Assembly: GCA_022539475.1 (NCBI GenBank)
Contig: VCMS01000005.1
Span: 434,001-498,000 of the forward strand
Length of the DNA stretch: 64,000 bases
Reading direction: 5' to 3'
Source: Gracilaria domingensis
Lineage: Eukaryota; Rhodophyta; Florideophyceae; Gracilariales; Gracilariaceae
This document shows, piece by piece, positions 11,613-23,702 of the stretch. Made by a program: the position numbers and the translations under genes. Under the pieces are notes generated by a model. It saw only the letters and a program-made list of their open reading frames with translations, searched no databases and was not told the DNA's origin. Every line of letters starts with the position of its first letter. Within the stretch, counting starts at the first letter, position 1.

Positions 11613-14600
11613 TCACGTCAACAATGGGCGATTGATTTCTTCACTGATGATCGATCCAGTTCCTGCCTCTAGGTCCACAAGACTGCCCGCGCTAGATGTC
11701 GGTTCGATTTCAAATCGATCTCCAATCTCCATAAGAGCATCGTTGCTCACAAGTTGTGGTCGGTACCAGCGCAACGCTAGCGAGCTGAGGATGACGCACG
11801 TGCTTGAGAGTGCCATAGCGCCGCTGGCCACGAACGGAGGCACTCGGATCTGGAACATTGGGTACAAAATTCCAGCCGCCAGCGGAATGCTCACAATGTT
11901 GTAGCCGATAGCCCAACAAAAATTGAGACGAACGCGACGGAACGCTGTTCGTGCCAGGCCAATGGCGTTCACAACACCACGGAGATCATCACCCACCAGC
12001 ACCACAGCAGCAGATTCCGCAGCAACAGGCGCACCTGCTCCAATCGCAATTCCCATGGAAGCAGCGGCTAGTGCAGGGGCGTCGTTAATGCCGTCGCCAA
12101 CAAAGCAAGACGGTTCGAGATCTTGCACAATGTCAACCTTGGACCACGGCATTGCTCTGGCATGTACTGCCGCTAGTGGAATACCAACCTTGTTGGCCAC
12201 TGCTCTTCCAGTTTCCGCAGAATCTCCGGTGACCAGACTAGTGCCGACCCCCATAGAATGCAGAGTCTCCACTACTTCTCTGGCTTCGGGGCGTACGGTG
12301 TCCTCAAGACCAAAAACGCAGCCGTATCGCTTGTTCACAACAGCCGCGACAATGGTGAGCCCTTCGTTAGCCTCCATGTGATCAATTTCTCTGATCTCGG
12401 CTTCACTGAAGAGCTCACTCTCAGCAACCTCTGAGAAAGCGAAGTCACGAGAACCCACAAGCACAGAAAACTCGCTCTTGTTCACTAGAGCCTTCATTCC
12501 ACGGCCGGGAACTTCCTCGATCCAGGAAACCTTGTACACTGCTTCATTCTCCGTTGCCCTTCCTCCCTCAAGATCTGCGACGTAATTCGAAATCGCATGT
12601 GCAAGTGGATGATGTGATTGTGATTCGACAACATACACAAGATCTTGAAGGACAGATGAGGCGTTGGGAAGGGCAACCATGGTCCTCTGGCTGGTGATGA
12701 AAGCCGTTACTTGTGGTGTTCCAACGGTGAGCGTGCCAGTCTTGTCAAAAACAACGTGACCCACGTTCTTGGCAGCTTCGATTGCTGCGCCCCCGCCACG
12801 GAAGAGGACACCGTGCTTTGCACCAACCTCTGATGCAACCATTACAGCCGTTGGCGTTGCCAGGCCTAACGCACAAGGACATGCAATCACCATAGTTTCC
12901 AGGGCGAAAAGCAGCGCAAAGAAAAATGGACCTTCTTCAGCGTACCACTCTTGGGGAATCCACTCGAAGATTGCCGCCGAATACCACGCGGTGAAGACCA
13001 GGGCGGAAAAGAAAACTACACAGGGCACAAAAACACCCGAGACCTTGTCCGCATAAGACTCTACCGGAGCTCGCGACGTTTGCGCGTCGTTCACCAATTT
13101 CACAATCTGCGACAAGACAGCATCCGAACCTATGGCCGTGGTGCGGATTAGGAGGGAGCCACAGTCGTTGACAGTGCCGCCATAGACGTGATCGCCGACG
13201 AGTTTGGGAACAGGTCGACTTTCACCGGTCAACATCGACTCATTGATGGCGGAAGTCCCATCGATAACCTCTCCATCAACCGGGACGCGGTCGCCGGGAA
13301 TGACGCGAACGACATCTCCCACGTCAAGAACCTTAACAGGCACTTCTGTATGACAAGACACCTGGTGTTTCTCGTCGAACAGGATTGCCTTCTCCGGTGC
13401 CAGTGCGGAAAGTTGTGCAACACCAGCGGCTGCCTTTCTCTTGGCCGATGCCTCAATCCATTTGCCTAACAGTACCATGGTAACAATCATTGCCGAAACC
13501 TTGAACATAACAGTATGACCAAGGTTCGAGTTACCAGCCTGGGCGAGTCCGAACAGCAGAACTATAGCACTCGAGAAGTATGCTATAGAAGTGGAGAGCG
13601 CAACAAGAACATCCATTGTTGCGCGACCCTTCCTCAGGGCGAAATAGCTCGCTCGGTAAAAGTTAGAACCGCAAATGAATTGGATGGGAGTGGATAAGGC
13701 AAAGTGGATCCACATCATCAAGCCAAACGGTATGCCGGCGGTAAACGTCTGCAACAAACCAGTGGCAGCAATAGGCAGAAAGAAAAATAGAGCCAACAGG
13801 AAGCGGCGTCGCCACATGTTTGCCTCCTCGTCGATTACGCTTGTCGCGCCTTGGCCATCTCCGTTCGCAATTTCCTCTAACTCGGCACTTCGAGAATGCC
13901 GCACGCTCATCTTTCCGAATGATCCGTCGAATTCAAGAGCGTGAAGAATAGTAGACTTGGTGCATCCACTAGTGACGGATACAGATACGGTTCGGGCATG
14001 GGAGTCAACCTCATACACACCCTCCATGAAGCGCAATAGCTTCACGGCATTCTGTGCCTGTTGGTTAGACTGGAAATCAATGCGGAACTCAGCATCGTAT
14101 TCCGTGACGATGTGGTTCCGGGCAGAGTTAGTTGAATGCAGGACAGTGGCTTGGTAACCTGCAGAAGAAACGGCGTCAGCCAGTTGCACCGGAGAGGTCA
14201 GCTCATCTTGGTGCACGACGGTAGCGCGACCGGCTAGTAAGTTAACTCGAGCAGAGTTAACACCAGGGAGCTTCGTCAGAAGGTCCTCCACAACGGAGAC
14301 ACAACTGGAGCATGTCATACCAGCGACGCGAAGGTTAGTAGTAACCTGTGCAGACTCCGGAGCGTCCGAAATGGAAATAAGCACATGGTCCGGAGTGGAG
14401 AGAATGGCGGGCTCCGATTTGAGTTGCGGAGAGGATAAATCGAGCGCCACAAGATCGTCGTCCGTCGCCGTGGAATTATTGGACTGGACGGGGCTCTCCG
14501 TGTTCGCGATGGCATCGGGGGAGGGCTCCTCAAGGTGATCATCGATAATGATCGCGCTCTTTCCAGCGTCATGCACAGCTTGAACGGCAATCTGCGGATC

Positions 14601-14960
14601 GTCTGAGAACATGAGCGTGGCAAGTTTGCTCTCAAGATCGACGTGAACGTCAGAAGCGTTAGCAAGCTTTTCCAAAACAGACGAAATCTTTCTGACGCAG
14701 CCCATGCAGGTCATGCCGTCCACCCGAAGACGCAGCAGTTTGGGAGCGGCCGGCGGGGCTGAAATGAGAGTGGCGGGCTTGCCAGCTGCCTCGACAGCGC
14801 TGACAAGCAGATTGGGGTCGTCGTTGAACACACCAGTAGCCAAGCCGGAGTCCAATTGAACGCTGACATCGCGTGCGCCGCACTCAAGTAGCACATTCTG
14901 TACCTTGCGGACGCAATTGATGCAGGTGAGCTTCTGGACGTTGAGCGTGAAGGAAGTCAT
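11613..14960 (-). CDS. Copper-exporting P1B-type ATPase with three heavy-metal-binding domains
   Basis: Pumps Cu(+) across a membrane using ATP, as in the ATP7/CCC2/HMA5 group. The intronless frame gives 1115 residues from the ATG at 14960; the frame extends upstream only through non-ATG codons. Three HMA domains carry CxxC pairs at C13/C16, C85/C88 and C217/C220, and a fourth at about 290-350 has lost its cysteines. Catalytic landmarks: TGES at 578-581, the CPC copper site at 694-696, the phosphorylated D739 in DKTGTLT, SHHP at 782-785 and GDGIND at 955-960. Transmembrane helix 7 has N1013 and YN at 1020-1021, and helix 8 has M1049 with SS at 1052-1053, the signature of class 1B-1 Cu(+) transporters. 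All motifs are intact. In other eukaryotes it acts in the trans-Golgi or plasma membrane; the location here is inferred. It is divergent to the gene at 15397. Confidence 0.95.
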   Translation of the reverse strand: MTSFTLNVQKLTCINCVRKVQNVLLECGARDVSVQLDSGLATGVFNDDPNLLVSAVEAAGKPATLISAPPAAPKLLRLRVDGMTCMGCVRKISSVLEKLANASDVHVDLESKLATLMFSDDPQIAVQAVHDAGKSAIIIDDHLEEPSPDAIANTESPVQSNNSTATDDDLVALDLSSPQLKSEPAILSTPDHVLISISDAPESAQVTTNLRVAGMTCSSCVSVVEDLLTKLPGVNSARVNLLAGRATVVHQDELTSPVQLADAVSSAGYQATVLHSTNSARNHIVTEYDAEFRIDFQSNQQAQNAVKLLRFMEGVYEVDSHARTVSVSVTSGCTKSTILHALEFDGSFGKMSVRHSRSAELEEIANGDGQGATSVIDEEANMWRRRFLLALFFFLPIAATGLLQTFTAGIPFGLMMWIHFALSTPIQFICGSNFYRASYFALRKGRATMDVLVALSTSIAYFSSAIVLLFGLAQAGNSNLGHTVMFKVSAMIVTMVLLGKWIEASAKRKAAAGVAQLSALAPEKAILFDEKHQVSCHTEVPVKVLDVGDVVRVIPGDRVPVDGEVIDGTSAINESMLTGESRPVPKLVGDHVYGGTVNDCGSLLIRTTAIGSDAVLSQIVKLVNDAQTSRAPVESYADKVSGVFVPCVVFFSALVFTAWYSAAIFEWIPQEWYAEEGPFFFALLFALETMVIACPCALGLATPTAVMVASEVGAKHGVLFRGGGAAIEAAKNVGHVVFDKTGTLTVGTPQVTAFITSQRTMVALPNASSVLQDLVYVVESQSHHPLAHAISNYVADLEGGRATENEAVYKVSWIEEVPGRGMKALVNKSEFSVLVGSRDFAFSEVAESELFSEAEIREIDHMEANEGLTIVAAVVNKRYGCVFGLEDTVRPEAREVVETLHSMGVGTSLVTGDSAETGRAVANKVGIPLAAVHARAMPWSKVDIVQDLEPSCFVGDGINDAPALAAASMGIAIGAGAPVAAESAAVVLVGDDLRGVVNAIGLARTAFRRVRLNFCWAIGYNIVSIPLAAGILYPMFQIRVPPFVASGAMALSSTCVILSSLALRWYRPQLVSNDALMEIGDRFEIEPTSSAGSLVDLEAGTGSIISEEINRPLLT

Positions 14961-15098
14961 CTTGGCAGCCGTAAGGAGAAGAGAGTGTGTTGAGGGGCGA
15001 AAGCGGGTTGGGAAAGCAGGCAGAAAGCTTGAGCACAAGGGAGGTGGGAGGTTGTCGGGGGCGGCGGGGGCGGCAGAAGCGAGCCGGGGTCTACCCAA

Positions 15099-15106
15099 TA
15101 TATACC
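15099..15106 (-). promoter_or_regulatory. Candidate TATA box for the Cu-ATPase gene
   Basis: A TATATA run (ggtatatattggg on the minus strand) sits about 140 bp upstream of the ATPase start codon, in the 437-bp region shared with the divergent gene at 15397. No transcript data support it. Confidence 0.4.
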
Positions 15107-15396
15107 AAGCCTGATACGAATGCAAAGCTCCATCCGGCAGCTCTCCTCTCCTGGGAAAGCATCCATTTCCGTGAGAGCTGTGCGCATCCGCCGCCTGTGC
15201 CGTCCGCCGAGCACCAGCTGGCCGTCACGTGGCGTCGCACCCGCTGCGTCAGCGCCGCACAGGCTCCCCCAGAGCCCTCCACGTGGCCACGGCCAGCGTC
15301 CACCAATGCATTGGCGGCAAGTGCAACGACGGGACTCCCCAACGCACGCCGGCCGCCCACGCACGGCCGCGCCCGACGCCCAGCGCCGTGCGAATA

Positions 15397-16119
15397 ATGC
15401 ACAACACCGACGCCGCCGCTGACGCCTCTCCGGTTCCTCCGGCCTTCCGCGCCGCCGCTGCGCGCTGGGCGCGCGGCGAGGCTTCTGCGGAGGATCATGC
15501 TGCCATGTGCGCGCTCTCAATGCACGTTCCGCTCCCGCCCGCATTCGACGCTGTCAAGCTCGGTTTTGATGTCAGCACGCGGCTGCCACCCACGTATTCG
15601 CTGCCGCTCTTCGATGACGTGAAGAATCGTGCGAGGGCTCAGTTTCATGCTGACGCCGCTGTCCACGCTCGGCGCGCTCTGGAACGCGCCGTGTTGAATC
15701 CGAACAGCTGCGCGTTTCCGCAAACGTTGGGCGCGCTGCCGGCCTGTGCCGGATTGGCTGCAGCCGCGCGTCTGGGTATTGGTAAGCGCTTTTGTGTTTC
15801 GTGGAACGTTGACGCCGCCGTGCTGGAAGCTGCGGGTGTCGATTTTGTGGGCGCCGCGTTTGGCGCAGGATTTGCACCGCAATTCGATTTAGAGGACCAG
15901 TCGCAAGTGGTATTTATCGCCCGAATCAGCTTGTCTGATTCCGCCTTGGGTCGTTTGGTGTACCAGCTACGTCGCGCCGATGATGAAAACGTCCTGCCGG
16001 CCGGTATTGCCGCGCTCACCGATGTTGTTCGCCAGCCAGATGACGATGACGAACAATTCAACTGCGCGGACCTGTTCTCTCTTCGCAGCTTTGTGTCTTA
16101 CCCAAAGAGCAAACTCTAA
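15397..16119 (+). CDS. Unknown Ala-rich 240-residue protein, divergent from the Cu-ATPase gene
   Basis: I do not recognise the family. The ATG at 15397 is the first in a frame that otherwise opens only with GTG. The product is 240 residues and GC-rich in codon use. An Ala/Arg-rich N-terminal half contains Pro-rich segments (LPPTYSLPLFDDV). The second half has a folded look (LGIGKRFCVSWNVDAAVL, then GAAFGAGFAPQFDLEDQSQ) and the tail is acidic (PDDDDEQ). There is no signal peptide, transmembrane segment or metal-binding cysteine cluster. The start codons of this gene and the Cu-ATPase are 437 bp apart on opposite strands, so they may share control, but nothing here shows a copper role. Confidence 0.65.
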   Translation: MHNTDAAADASPVPPAFRAAAARWARGEASAEDHAAMCALSMHVPLPPAFDAVKLGFDVSTRLPPTYSLPLFDDVKNRARAQFHADAAVHARRALERAVLNPNSCAFPQTLGALPACAGLAAAARLGIGKRFCVSWNVDAAVLEAAGVDFVGAAFGAGFAPQFDLEDQSQVVFIARISLSDSALGRLVYQLRRADDENVLPAGIAALTDVVRQPDDDDEQFNCADLFSLRSFVSYPKSKL

Positions 16120-16891
16120 CTTTACTAACAGTTTTGGAAGTCATACACACTTCAGCACATCTTTTGCCTTTCATCGTAAACCTTTCGACACCAAGTTCTC
16201 GTAGAAGTCACATCCTATTCTTCAGGCTGTACCCCGATCATACTATTCGTAACCACTAAGCGCCCCGATTCTCAACGCGTGACATTCAAGATATGTCACC
16301 ATCTCAACAGAGCTTGGCGAAGGAACGATCGCCGTTGGAAGCAACAGTTGGTCCTTCGGCGCCCGCCTACAATGAGGGACAGCATTCTACGTTGAAAAGC
16401 AAGTCTGAGATCAAGTGCAGATAATGTCAAGGATGGGACAAGAGTCTTTGATTCGTATGAACAAACAGAAGAGTACAGTGCCTCAAGAGTTTTGGAAGTT
16501 GTTCTCAGCCCCTAAAGGCGTGGCTGCCCTTCAGCTCACATATCGTTTACTGTGCAAGAGTAGCAGTTCTAAAAAGGTTAGGTGGTTGGTTGGTTGGTTG
16601 GTTGTGAGTAACTATATAGTCGGAAGTAGGAGCGGGATTTTACCACTAGAGTCGCAAAACCGGATGGTTAGTATAAAAAGCCACAAAGAGTTGGATACCC
16701 CAAAGGCCTGCATGATCCGCGAAAAACAATTCACCAAGTCATCGAGTCCTCCGGGAAGGAATAGTGAGGTTCTCCATGCCAGCGAAGCTGGGATGGGCAC
16801 CTTCACGATAGAAACGCTTCAACAGGTAACAAATGAGGTGAATATTTGATAACCCGTTGGAGGCATTCTCTCCGCATAGGCTGCGAGAGGT
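16120..16891. other. Non-coding stretch with a GGTT microsatellite
   Basis: No gene recognised. A GGTT tetranucleotide repeat of about five units lies at 16584-16604. The 145-codon plus frame covering it reads through the repeat and has no family resemblance. Confidence 0.5.
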
Positions 16892-17164
16892 TTACATAGC
16901 CGGAGTAGGGCCACCGAAGAAACCGGCACCGAAGGCACCAGCCATGGCACCTCCCGGCTTGGCAGCACCAATGACGGTACCGTCATCGGAGGAAGCACCA
17001 GCGATACCGGAGTCCTTGTCGGCGGCGGCACCAGCAGAGTTGGAGCCCATGGCGGCGAAACCAGCGCCACCCTTGATCTGGCCGGCGATCTCACTGCGCA
17101 TACGGACGGGGGCGGCCACAGCGGCGCCGAAGAGAGCAACAAGAGCAAAGATCTTGGTCATCAT
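16892..17164 (-). CDS. Small secreted Gly/Ala-rich protein
   Basis: A 90- or 91-residue product; two adjacent ATGs at 17164 and 17161 are the plausible starts. It opens with a classic signal peptide (MTKIFALVALFGAAVAA), so it should enter the secretory pathway. The mature part is rich in Gly, Ala and Ser with repeated small-residue blocks (AMAGAFGAGFFGG) and has no cysteines. Codon choice is strongly biased to C-ending and G-ending codons, unlike the AT-richer flanks, as is usual for highly expressed genes. This supports a real gene despite the length. The family is not recognised; a cell-wall or extracellular matrix protein is one possibility. Confidence 0.65.
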   Translation of the reverse strand: MMTKIFALVALFGAAVAAPVRMRSEIAGQIKGGAGFAAMGSNSAGAAADKDSGIAGASSDDGTVIGAAKPGGAMAGAFGAGFFGGPTPAM

Positions 17165-20100
17165 TTTTGAGAGTTTGTGAAGGTGTTTTGCTTGGTGCTG
17201 TGGAGTTCTTGTTGTTCTTCTTGTGGCTTGTGGTGAGAGGGAAGAGTTGTCGGACATCGAAAGACAATGCGCTTTTATGCTGTTGGAAGTATGCAACTGA
17301 CTCTATCGCAAAGACGGCATGCATTAGACTGTCAGAAGACATACCCAATCTATTGAACTATTCATCAAGGCCAAATTTGATGGACCGAAGCATTGGTTGC
17401 GCTAGAGAGGACTCTGCTAGCGATGCGGCCAACGAACGGCATACAAACAACCGTTGTAGCGAAGATTGCAGCAGGACCTTCTTGGTTGCCAAGTAATGCG
17501 ACTTGCGCTATTACGTTTTCAACACGATGCTAGTGCCGTTTGGACGTCTCCACTTCTCTCGTTGCGGGACAACTGGGTAGAATCGGGCTTTCATGGCTCT
17601 GATGATAAGGCCAAAGTAGAAGATGTACAGCCCGAAAACTAACTGTCATCTATGGACTACACGCGGTAGCCCAAAAAGCAGTACTCCTTCAGGGCAGATG
17701 CAATGTGGGAACTCACGCAACTGGGGATCAACTTGACGTAGTAGCAAATCCTCGCATTTGCCATTCGTCGCCCAAGATTTCGGCTTCAAGGTATCTCATA
17801 GCCTATTCCTTCTCTTTCTCTCTCTTTCTCTGCCGATAACTTGAATCATAGTCAACTAGATACGCTCTTGGCCGGTGTAGTCGTCATTTCGAGGAGTCAA
17901 AAGCATGTCTGGCCTCCTGTATGACGGTACTTGTTGCACGAGGGGAAAAACATTGTTATTCACACCTCAATTGAGTGCAATGGAATCTCTCTTTGAAGCT
18001 GCTACGAAAAATCGAAAAGTCCACACTCGTCGCAGTTGAACGATTCAACCACGAGCAGTGATGTTTTTGAACCATGGAAGGAATACGAACCGTGGTTTTC
18101 TTTCTTTCTGTTCTGTAGGGTACGATGGCTTACTTTCACCCAGGCCTGTTTTCAACGTACTGTAGAATGAACAAACGTTTTCTCACGAGAAAGTTCAGCA
18201 TCTCTGCAGGTCACAAAACAATCTTGAATAATCTTGGTTACAACAAGACGCTGACGCTCACGAGGAGTGGGAAAGACGCACTGGTTGTTGGCCTCCGTTG
18301 GAGTTCCATCTGCTGACTCATTTCGCTCCGATCGCTAAAGCGTGCGGACCCAGACAAACCAACCGCGAGGAGGCGAGTAGCACGTGCCCAAGAGTGGGAA
18401 TACCAAACCTTCTAGCTAGACGACGATGATGATGATCTAGACGACGCCTTTCTCGGACATGTCAAAACATGCTGATTTACATCGTTCCAATTTACATGGT
18501 TCCACATATGTAAGAATCTCAGACTATGTTCCTTAGGACCTGTCAGGCTTAGGCCTACGATGCGGAGTCAGTTGGAGGCCAAGTGTTGAGTTCAACCTCC
18601 GGAGGGAGGAGCTTAGACTCCGAGCGTCAGAGTCGTCATCCGGCATCGTGCCTGCTTCTCGACCCCAGCTCTCCTCTCCACATGATCGAGTCATACTATA
18701 CTCAAATCGGTCGCTCCTTCGAACTCAACCACATATTTCAACATGGAAGACAATCGTGATATATATTATTTCGGCATACCACGAGTATTCGGCTTCGTCC
18801 TATATATATCTGTATTTCACTCACTCCTTGTCAGGCCTCAGTTTCGCTGCTTTCCGTTCCGGCTACAACCATCCTTTAACCACCTTCATTCATTCATTCA
18901 TTCATTCATTCGTTCATTCATTTAACCACCCAGGTCAGCTGCTCTTCCTCTAGATCTGTAGTACAACTAGATGATGTGATGGTTCTCCTCTTGCCCGGTA
19001 CAGCTTGTGCTGCTGCAGTGGCAGCGGAAGAGTCGACTGAAAATAGTTTTGGAGTTGCGCACTCCAGCACGTGCGGGAACCGCAGCTGGTCTGCGTACTG
19101 CCGTCAACTTTTGCATCCCATGTCAGCCTCCTGATTCCGTCCATATCGTGACTATGACAACATAGTCAAGAAGAGGAAGAAGAAGAGGTATGTAATGATT
19201 TAGAAGGGGAACTATTTCTCCAAGGAAAGGCTAACTTCCCCTAACGCTAGTGGACAGTGGATACATAGAGCTAAGATTCGTTGAGAGAGAGTTATACAAA
19301 ATTCAAGTAGCATCCAAGAATTTTGCCCTCGAGGTTAAGAGGGCGAAGAGGGTTATACGGTATAACTTGCCGTAGGGTTATAGAGATTCCTAGCAAACCC
19401 TACACGATACGAGTAATTAACGTATAGTGTCTCAAACTAAAGAAGAAGAAGATACGGTATAATTTATACCATATCTTCTTCTTCTTTAGTTAGAGTCAAA
19501 ACAGGGGTTGGAACAATAATATTGGAGCGTATTGGAGACTTTAAACCATTATCTAATACCAATATAATATTGGAGTCTTTACTGAAGAAGAACCAATACA
19601 TTGGAAGGTTTCAAGCAATATGAAGAAGCCAAGCAAGAACGGAAGCCAACGATCTACATATAGCTAGCTTTAAGTTTCAACTCCTTAAGTTATATCTGGA
19701 AACTGTCTTCATGCAGTCTTTGCGCAACCCTGTCGCTCTTCATGGTTATGCTTAAACAAAGCGGATCAAGCCAGGAATGCGTCACGAGCACACGCATGGT
19801 TGGTCGCTGACGGTGCTGTTCGGCTTATGGTATTTTGCTGTTGCTTTCGTATAAATTCACTGTTGTGGACTGCGGGACCCGTGGACAGCTGAGTGCTGTC
19901 ATGCACAAGTCTTCGTAATCAGAGCCTAGAACAGACTACCGAACATAATGTGCTGGAGACAAACCGTGAAGAACATGTGAACGTTTTTATCTCAGGCTTC
20001 CAATATTATATCTGTGTTGCTCTTTTGAACCAATACAAGTTTCCCAGGATCAATACAGAATTTCTTTGCCCTCTTCTCCAGCGATTCCGTATTGCAATAC

Positions 20101-20675
20101 CCGTATTGCAATATCAATCCAATCCAATATATTGTGTCCGACCCCTGGGTCTGACCCTCTTATACCCTTCTTAACCTTATCCTGGTAAGCCGAGTTTGGT
20201 AACTGTATCAAAACTTTTTCTTTCTTACAGTAACGTAAGGTATCACGACACCCAGGGGTAGGTGATGTTCTGTATTACGACACAGAAGAAGGTCGGAGAC
20301 AAAGGCTTGGCCGCATCCATCTTGTAAGATGTGGGCAGATAGCTAGCCTTTAGTCTTCATTGGTATACACACGATCCCTGGTGGAGCTCCCACAATAACT
20401 TGTCACATTTACCACGAATACAGATAAAAAGGGTTCTTTACTTGAACGTGATAACTGCAATACTGACCAACGGTTTGGATATCTTCTTTCTCAAACGGCA
20501 TTCCAAGGCGTGGCATTTGCTTAGGTTTGTGTGCTTCATCATATGACGTTTCACTCAATGACAAGACATCGTAGCAGTTTGACTAACTCTGAAAGGAGCA
20601 ACAAACGGGCCAGGGGCATGTACGATACGGCTGATAGGGTTGTCGACACCCCCTTCAGCATGCTGGACACGGTTG
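17165..20675. other. Long non-coding stretch; ATTC microsatellite and a 57-bp palindrome
   Basis: No gene recognised. An ATTC tetranucleotide run lies at about 18886-18922. A long palindrome at 19435-19491 is listed separately. The plus frame at 20531-20725 has no identifiable family. Confidence 0.5.
19435..19491. repeat. Palindrome, 27-bp arms with one mismatch, 3-nt loop
   Basis: Arm 19435-19461 and arm 19465-19491 are reverse complements apart from one position, around the loop att. The arm includes an AAG-rich run. RNA from either strand would fold into a tight hairpin. Confidence 0.9.
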
Positions 20676-21089
20676 TCAGCACAATGGTTGAACTGGAAAG
20701 AGGGGGTGCCACTGTTCTCGCCTGAGCACGGAAACATCACAAGCGCATGTGATCACCTGCGACGTACAAGGGACATCCGGCATTTGCGCACATCCCAAAG
20801 GTAAGTCCACGATTCGTCGTTCTTCAGATATACAGCGATAAACGTTCACGTATCGCATGGCAACTTGGCACCTATGAGTTGCTTGCCGCTCATCTGCGGG
20901 GCAACGGGCAGCACTTGCATAGGTAGGGGCGCACACGCGAAACGGGCACCAATGTTGTGAAGCTTCTGACACGAGAGGTGCGTCGACACATCGGGCTATG
21001 CTAGATGTTCGACGACAATACTGGAGCTCTGGCCACGAGGCAGACACCATGGCCATGAACGATAAAAATATAACTGAAGACCCCAGCAT
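20676..21089 (-). CDS. Candidate secreted Cys-rich protein (137 residues)
   Basis: The frame starts with an ATG at 21089, opens with a hydrophobic segment suited to a signal peptide (MLGSSVIFLSFMAMVSAS), and then carries about a dozen cysteines spread over 115 residues. Secreted disulfide-rich proteins look like this, but no family is recognised and codon use gives no clear support. A chance frame remains quite possible, so confidence is low. Confidence 0.25.
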   Translation of the reverse strand: MLGSSVIFLSFMAMVSASWPELQYCRRTSSIARCVDAPLVSEASQHWCPFRVCAPTYASAARCPADERQATHRCQVAMRYVNVYRCISEERRIVDLPLGCAQMPDVPCTSQVITCACDVSVLRREQWHPLFPVQPLC

Positions 21090-21739
21090 GTCTGTTTGAT
21101 AGGAGAGAAAGTGTATTCTTGGCGGTGCAGACCTGAACCTTGATGCTCTCGCAGAACGACTTTAGCTTATGTAGCATGTTCGAAAAGGGACTGAGAACAA
21201 ATTTAAGCACAACGTCTAAGAATTGGTGGTAATGGCTGAGGAAAGTGAAAATGGCGCGCTACCAGGGCTTTCTTCTTTACTCAAATACATCTTCTTCGTG
21301 CAGAGAGCAGTTGGTGGAGACTGCCGCACTTTTGCAAAAGGGTGCACACGGCGCGCGTTTCAAAACCAAGCTTCGAAGAAAACTCATAACGAATGAAGCA
21401 AGGTGGAAGGTTTGAGGGATGTCGTCTCAAAAGACCATGTCTTGTAGAAGAAAGCACGGGGGATTGGGTTCAAAGGGCACCAGGATTGGGCGTGAGAGGA
21501 AGAGTATCTGTCTCTTTAAACTAAAGACTCTTTATTGAATAATTTCTGCAAATGCAAAAAACTCCTCTTCCAGTCAAAAGAATTCCCGATTCAAGCGTGG
21601 AACGCGGTTGATCCGCTGAATTCTTGGCGATGGCTGTTGGCTGGACCAGACGACCATTGCAGTCTATCGAGCTTCTTGTGCTCCATCGAGAACTCGCTCA
21701 AGTGCACACCATCTAATCCCACCTCTTCAGCGCGATTAA

Positions 21740-22616
<877 letters not shown>

Positions 22617-22683
22617 TTTAAAAGAAATGTTAAAACCTCATAGCCCTGGTCCTCAAGACGCCTGAAAAAACGCCATCACTTAG

Positions 22684-23028
22684 TCATCTCTTAATTAGCG
22701 AGCGCTTTTCTCGAGGATATGGGGTAACATATGGCACTTCCCAGTCACCGTTTTTGAGCAGCACAGCGTGGATAACTTCGTCATTCTTGAGCGCGCATTC
22801 TGCAAGCGTTTGTTCATCTTCCAGAAAGTCAGGCGTTGTGCCATCCTCACAGAATCGGCAAAGGCGCAGTTCATCCGGCTGTACTGCCATCATGAATGCC
22901 GCACGTTCGCGCAGTTGTAGTACGCTGTCGTCTTGTAGGTCAACAGTTACGAAGAAAGTCTCCTTCATTCGTTTTACCCGAACATGTGCTGGAAGAGGAG
23001 CGTTAATTACCTTTCGCGAAGAATGCAT
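22684..23028 (-). CDS. Elongin-B-like ubiquitin-fold protein
   Basis: A 114-residue protein with one ubiquitin-like fold from about residue 15 to 95. It has the strand VRVKRMKETFFVTVDLQ, a helix with LQLRERAAFMM, then LEDEQTLAECALKNDEVIHA, which matches the LEDxKTLxxCGxxNDxVI pattern of plant elongin-B-like proteins. It lacks the GG tail of conjugated ubiquitins, so it is a structural partner, not a modifier. In known systems elongin B binds elongin C in transcription elongation complexes and cullin E3 ligases; that role here is by family. The ATG at 23028 is the first in frame, but M21 could also serve as the start. Confidence 0.75.
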   Translation of the reverse strand: MHSSRKVINAPLPAHVRVKRMKETFFVTVDLQDDSVLQLRERAAFMMAVQPDELRLCRFCEDGTTPDFLEDEQTLAECALKNDEVIHAVLLKNGDWEVPYVTPYPREKRSLIKR

Positions 23029-23702
23029 AATTGTGTTGTGGCAATCCCCGAAGTTTAGCTACCATGAGAGGCTTTTTGGGTTCTATTTTCTACCAATATC
23101 CCTTTTTACCACTTCGCTTCCACAATCGACTGCGATCAAACACGAATGAAATCCGTTTCCTTTTCGACTGTGCTTCTGGCGCAAAGCTACGTGCGTTCGG
23201 TTGTTGTAAGAGCGCTTGTGAATGGTACGACGGCACACGTAAATCTGCGTGGGTCAACAAGTAACTACAGTGTATCTACCTTGGAAGGTGACCGCCAGAA
23301 CTGCAGACTGGGTGAAGGAAGTTTTTATTTCAAGTGAGAAATCCATTTCCTTCACGAAAACCTTCCAAAAGCGGGCCTTCCGACCAGAGTACTATCTCAG
23401 TACGTGTACCGTGATAAATACGGAAATACGTAATAGCTCTCAAGGTCATAATGTCTTGAGACACGTGATATGTCGCCCATCCTTGGTGACTTCATGAATC
23501 CATCATCGAAGTAAGCGCCTGCAAACCATTCAGGGCCGAGGCACCGTATTTGCGCACCTCAGACCATGCAGTGAACCGCGAACAACAAACGTTGATACAT
23601 CTCTGGAGCTGCAAAGGTTGTCGCACGTGCTTTGAATCTTTGGGCTCTCGAATATCTGTTTGGTTTCTTCTCTCATATCGCGCTTCAACCGGAGCCCATC
23701 CC

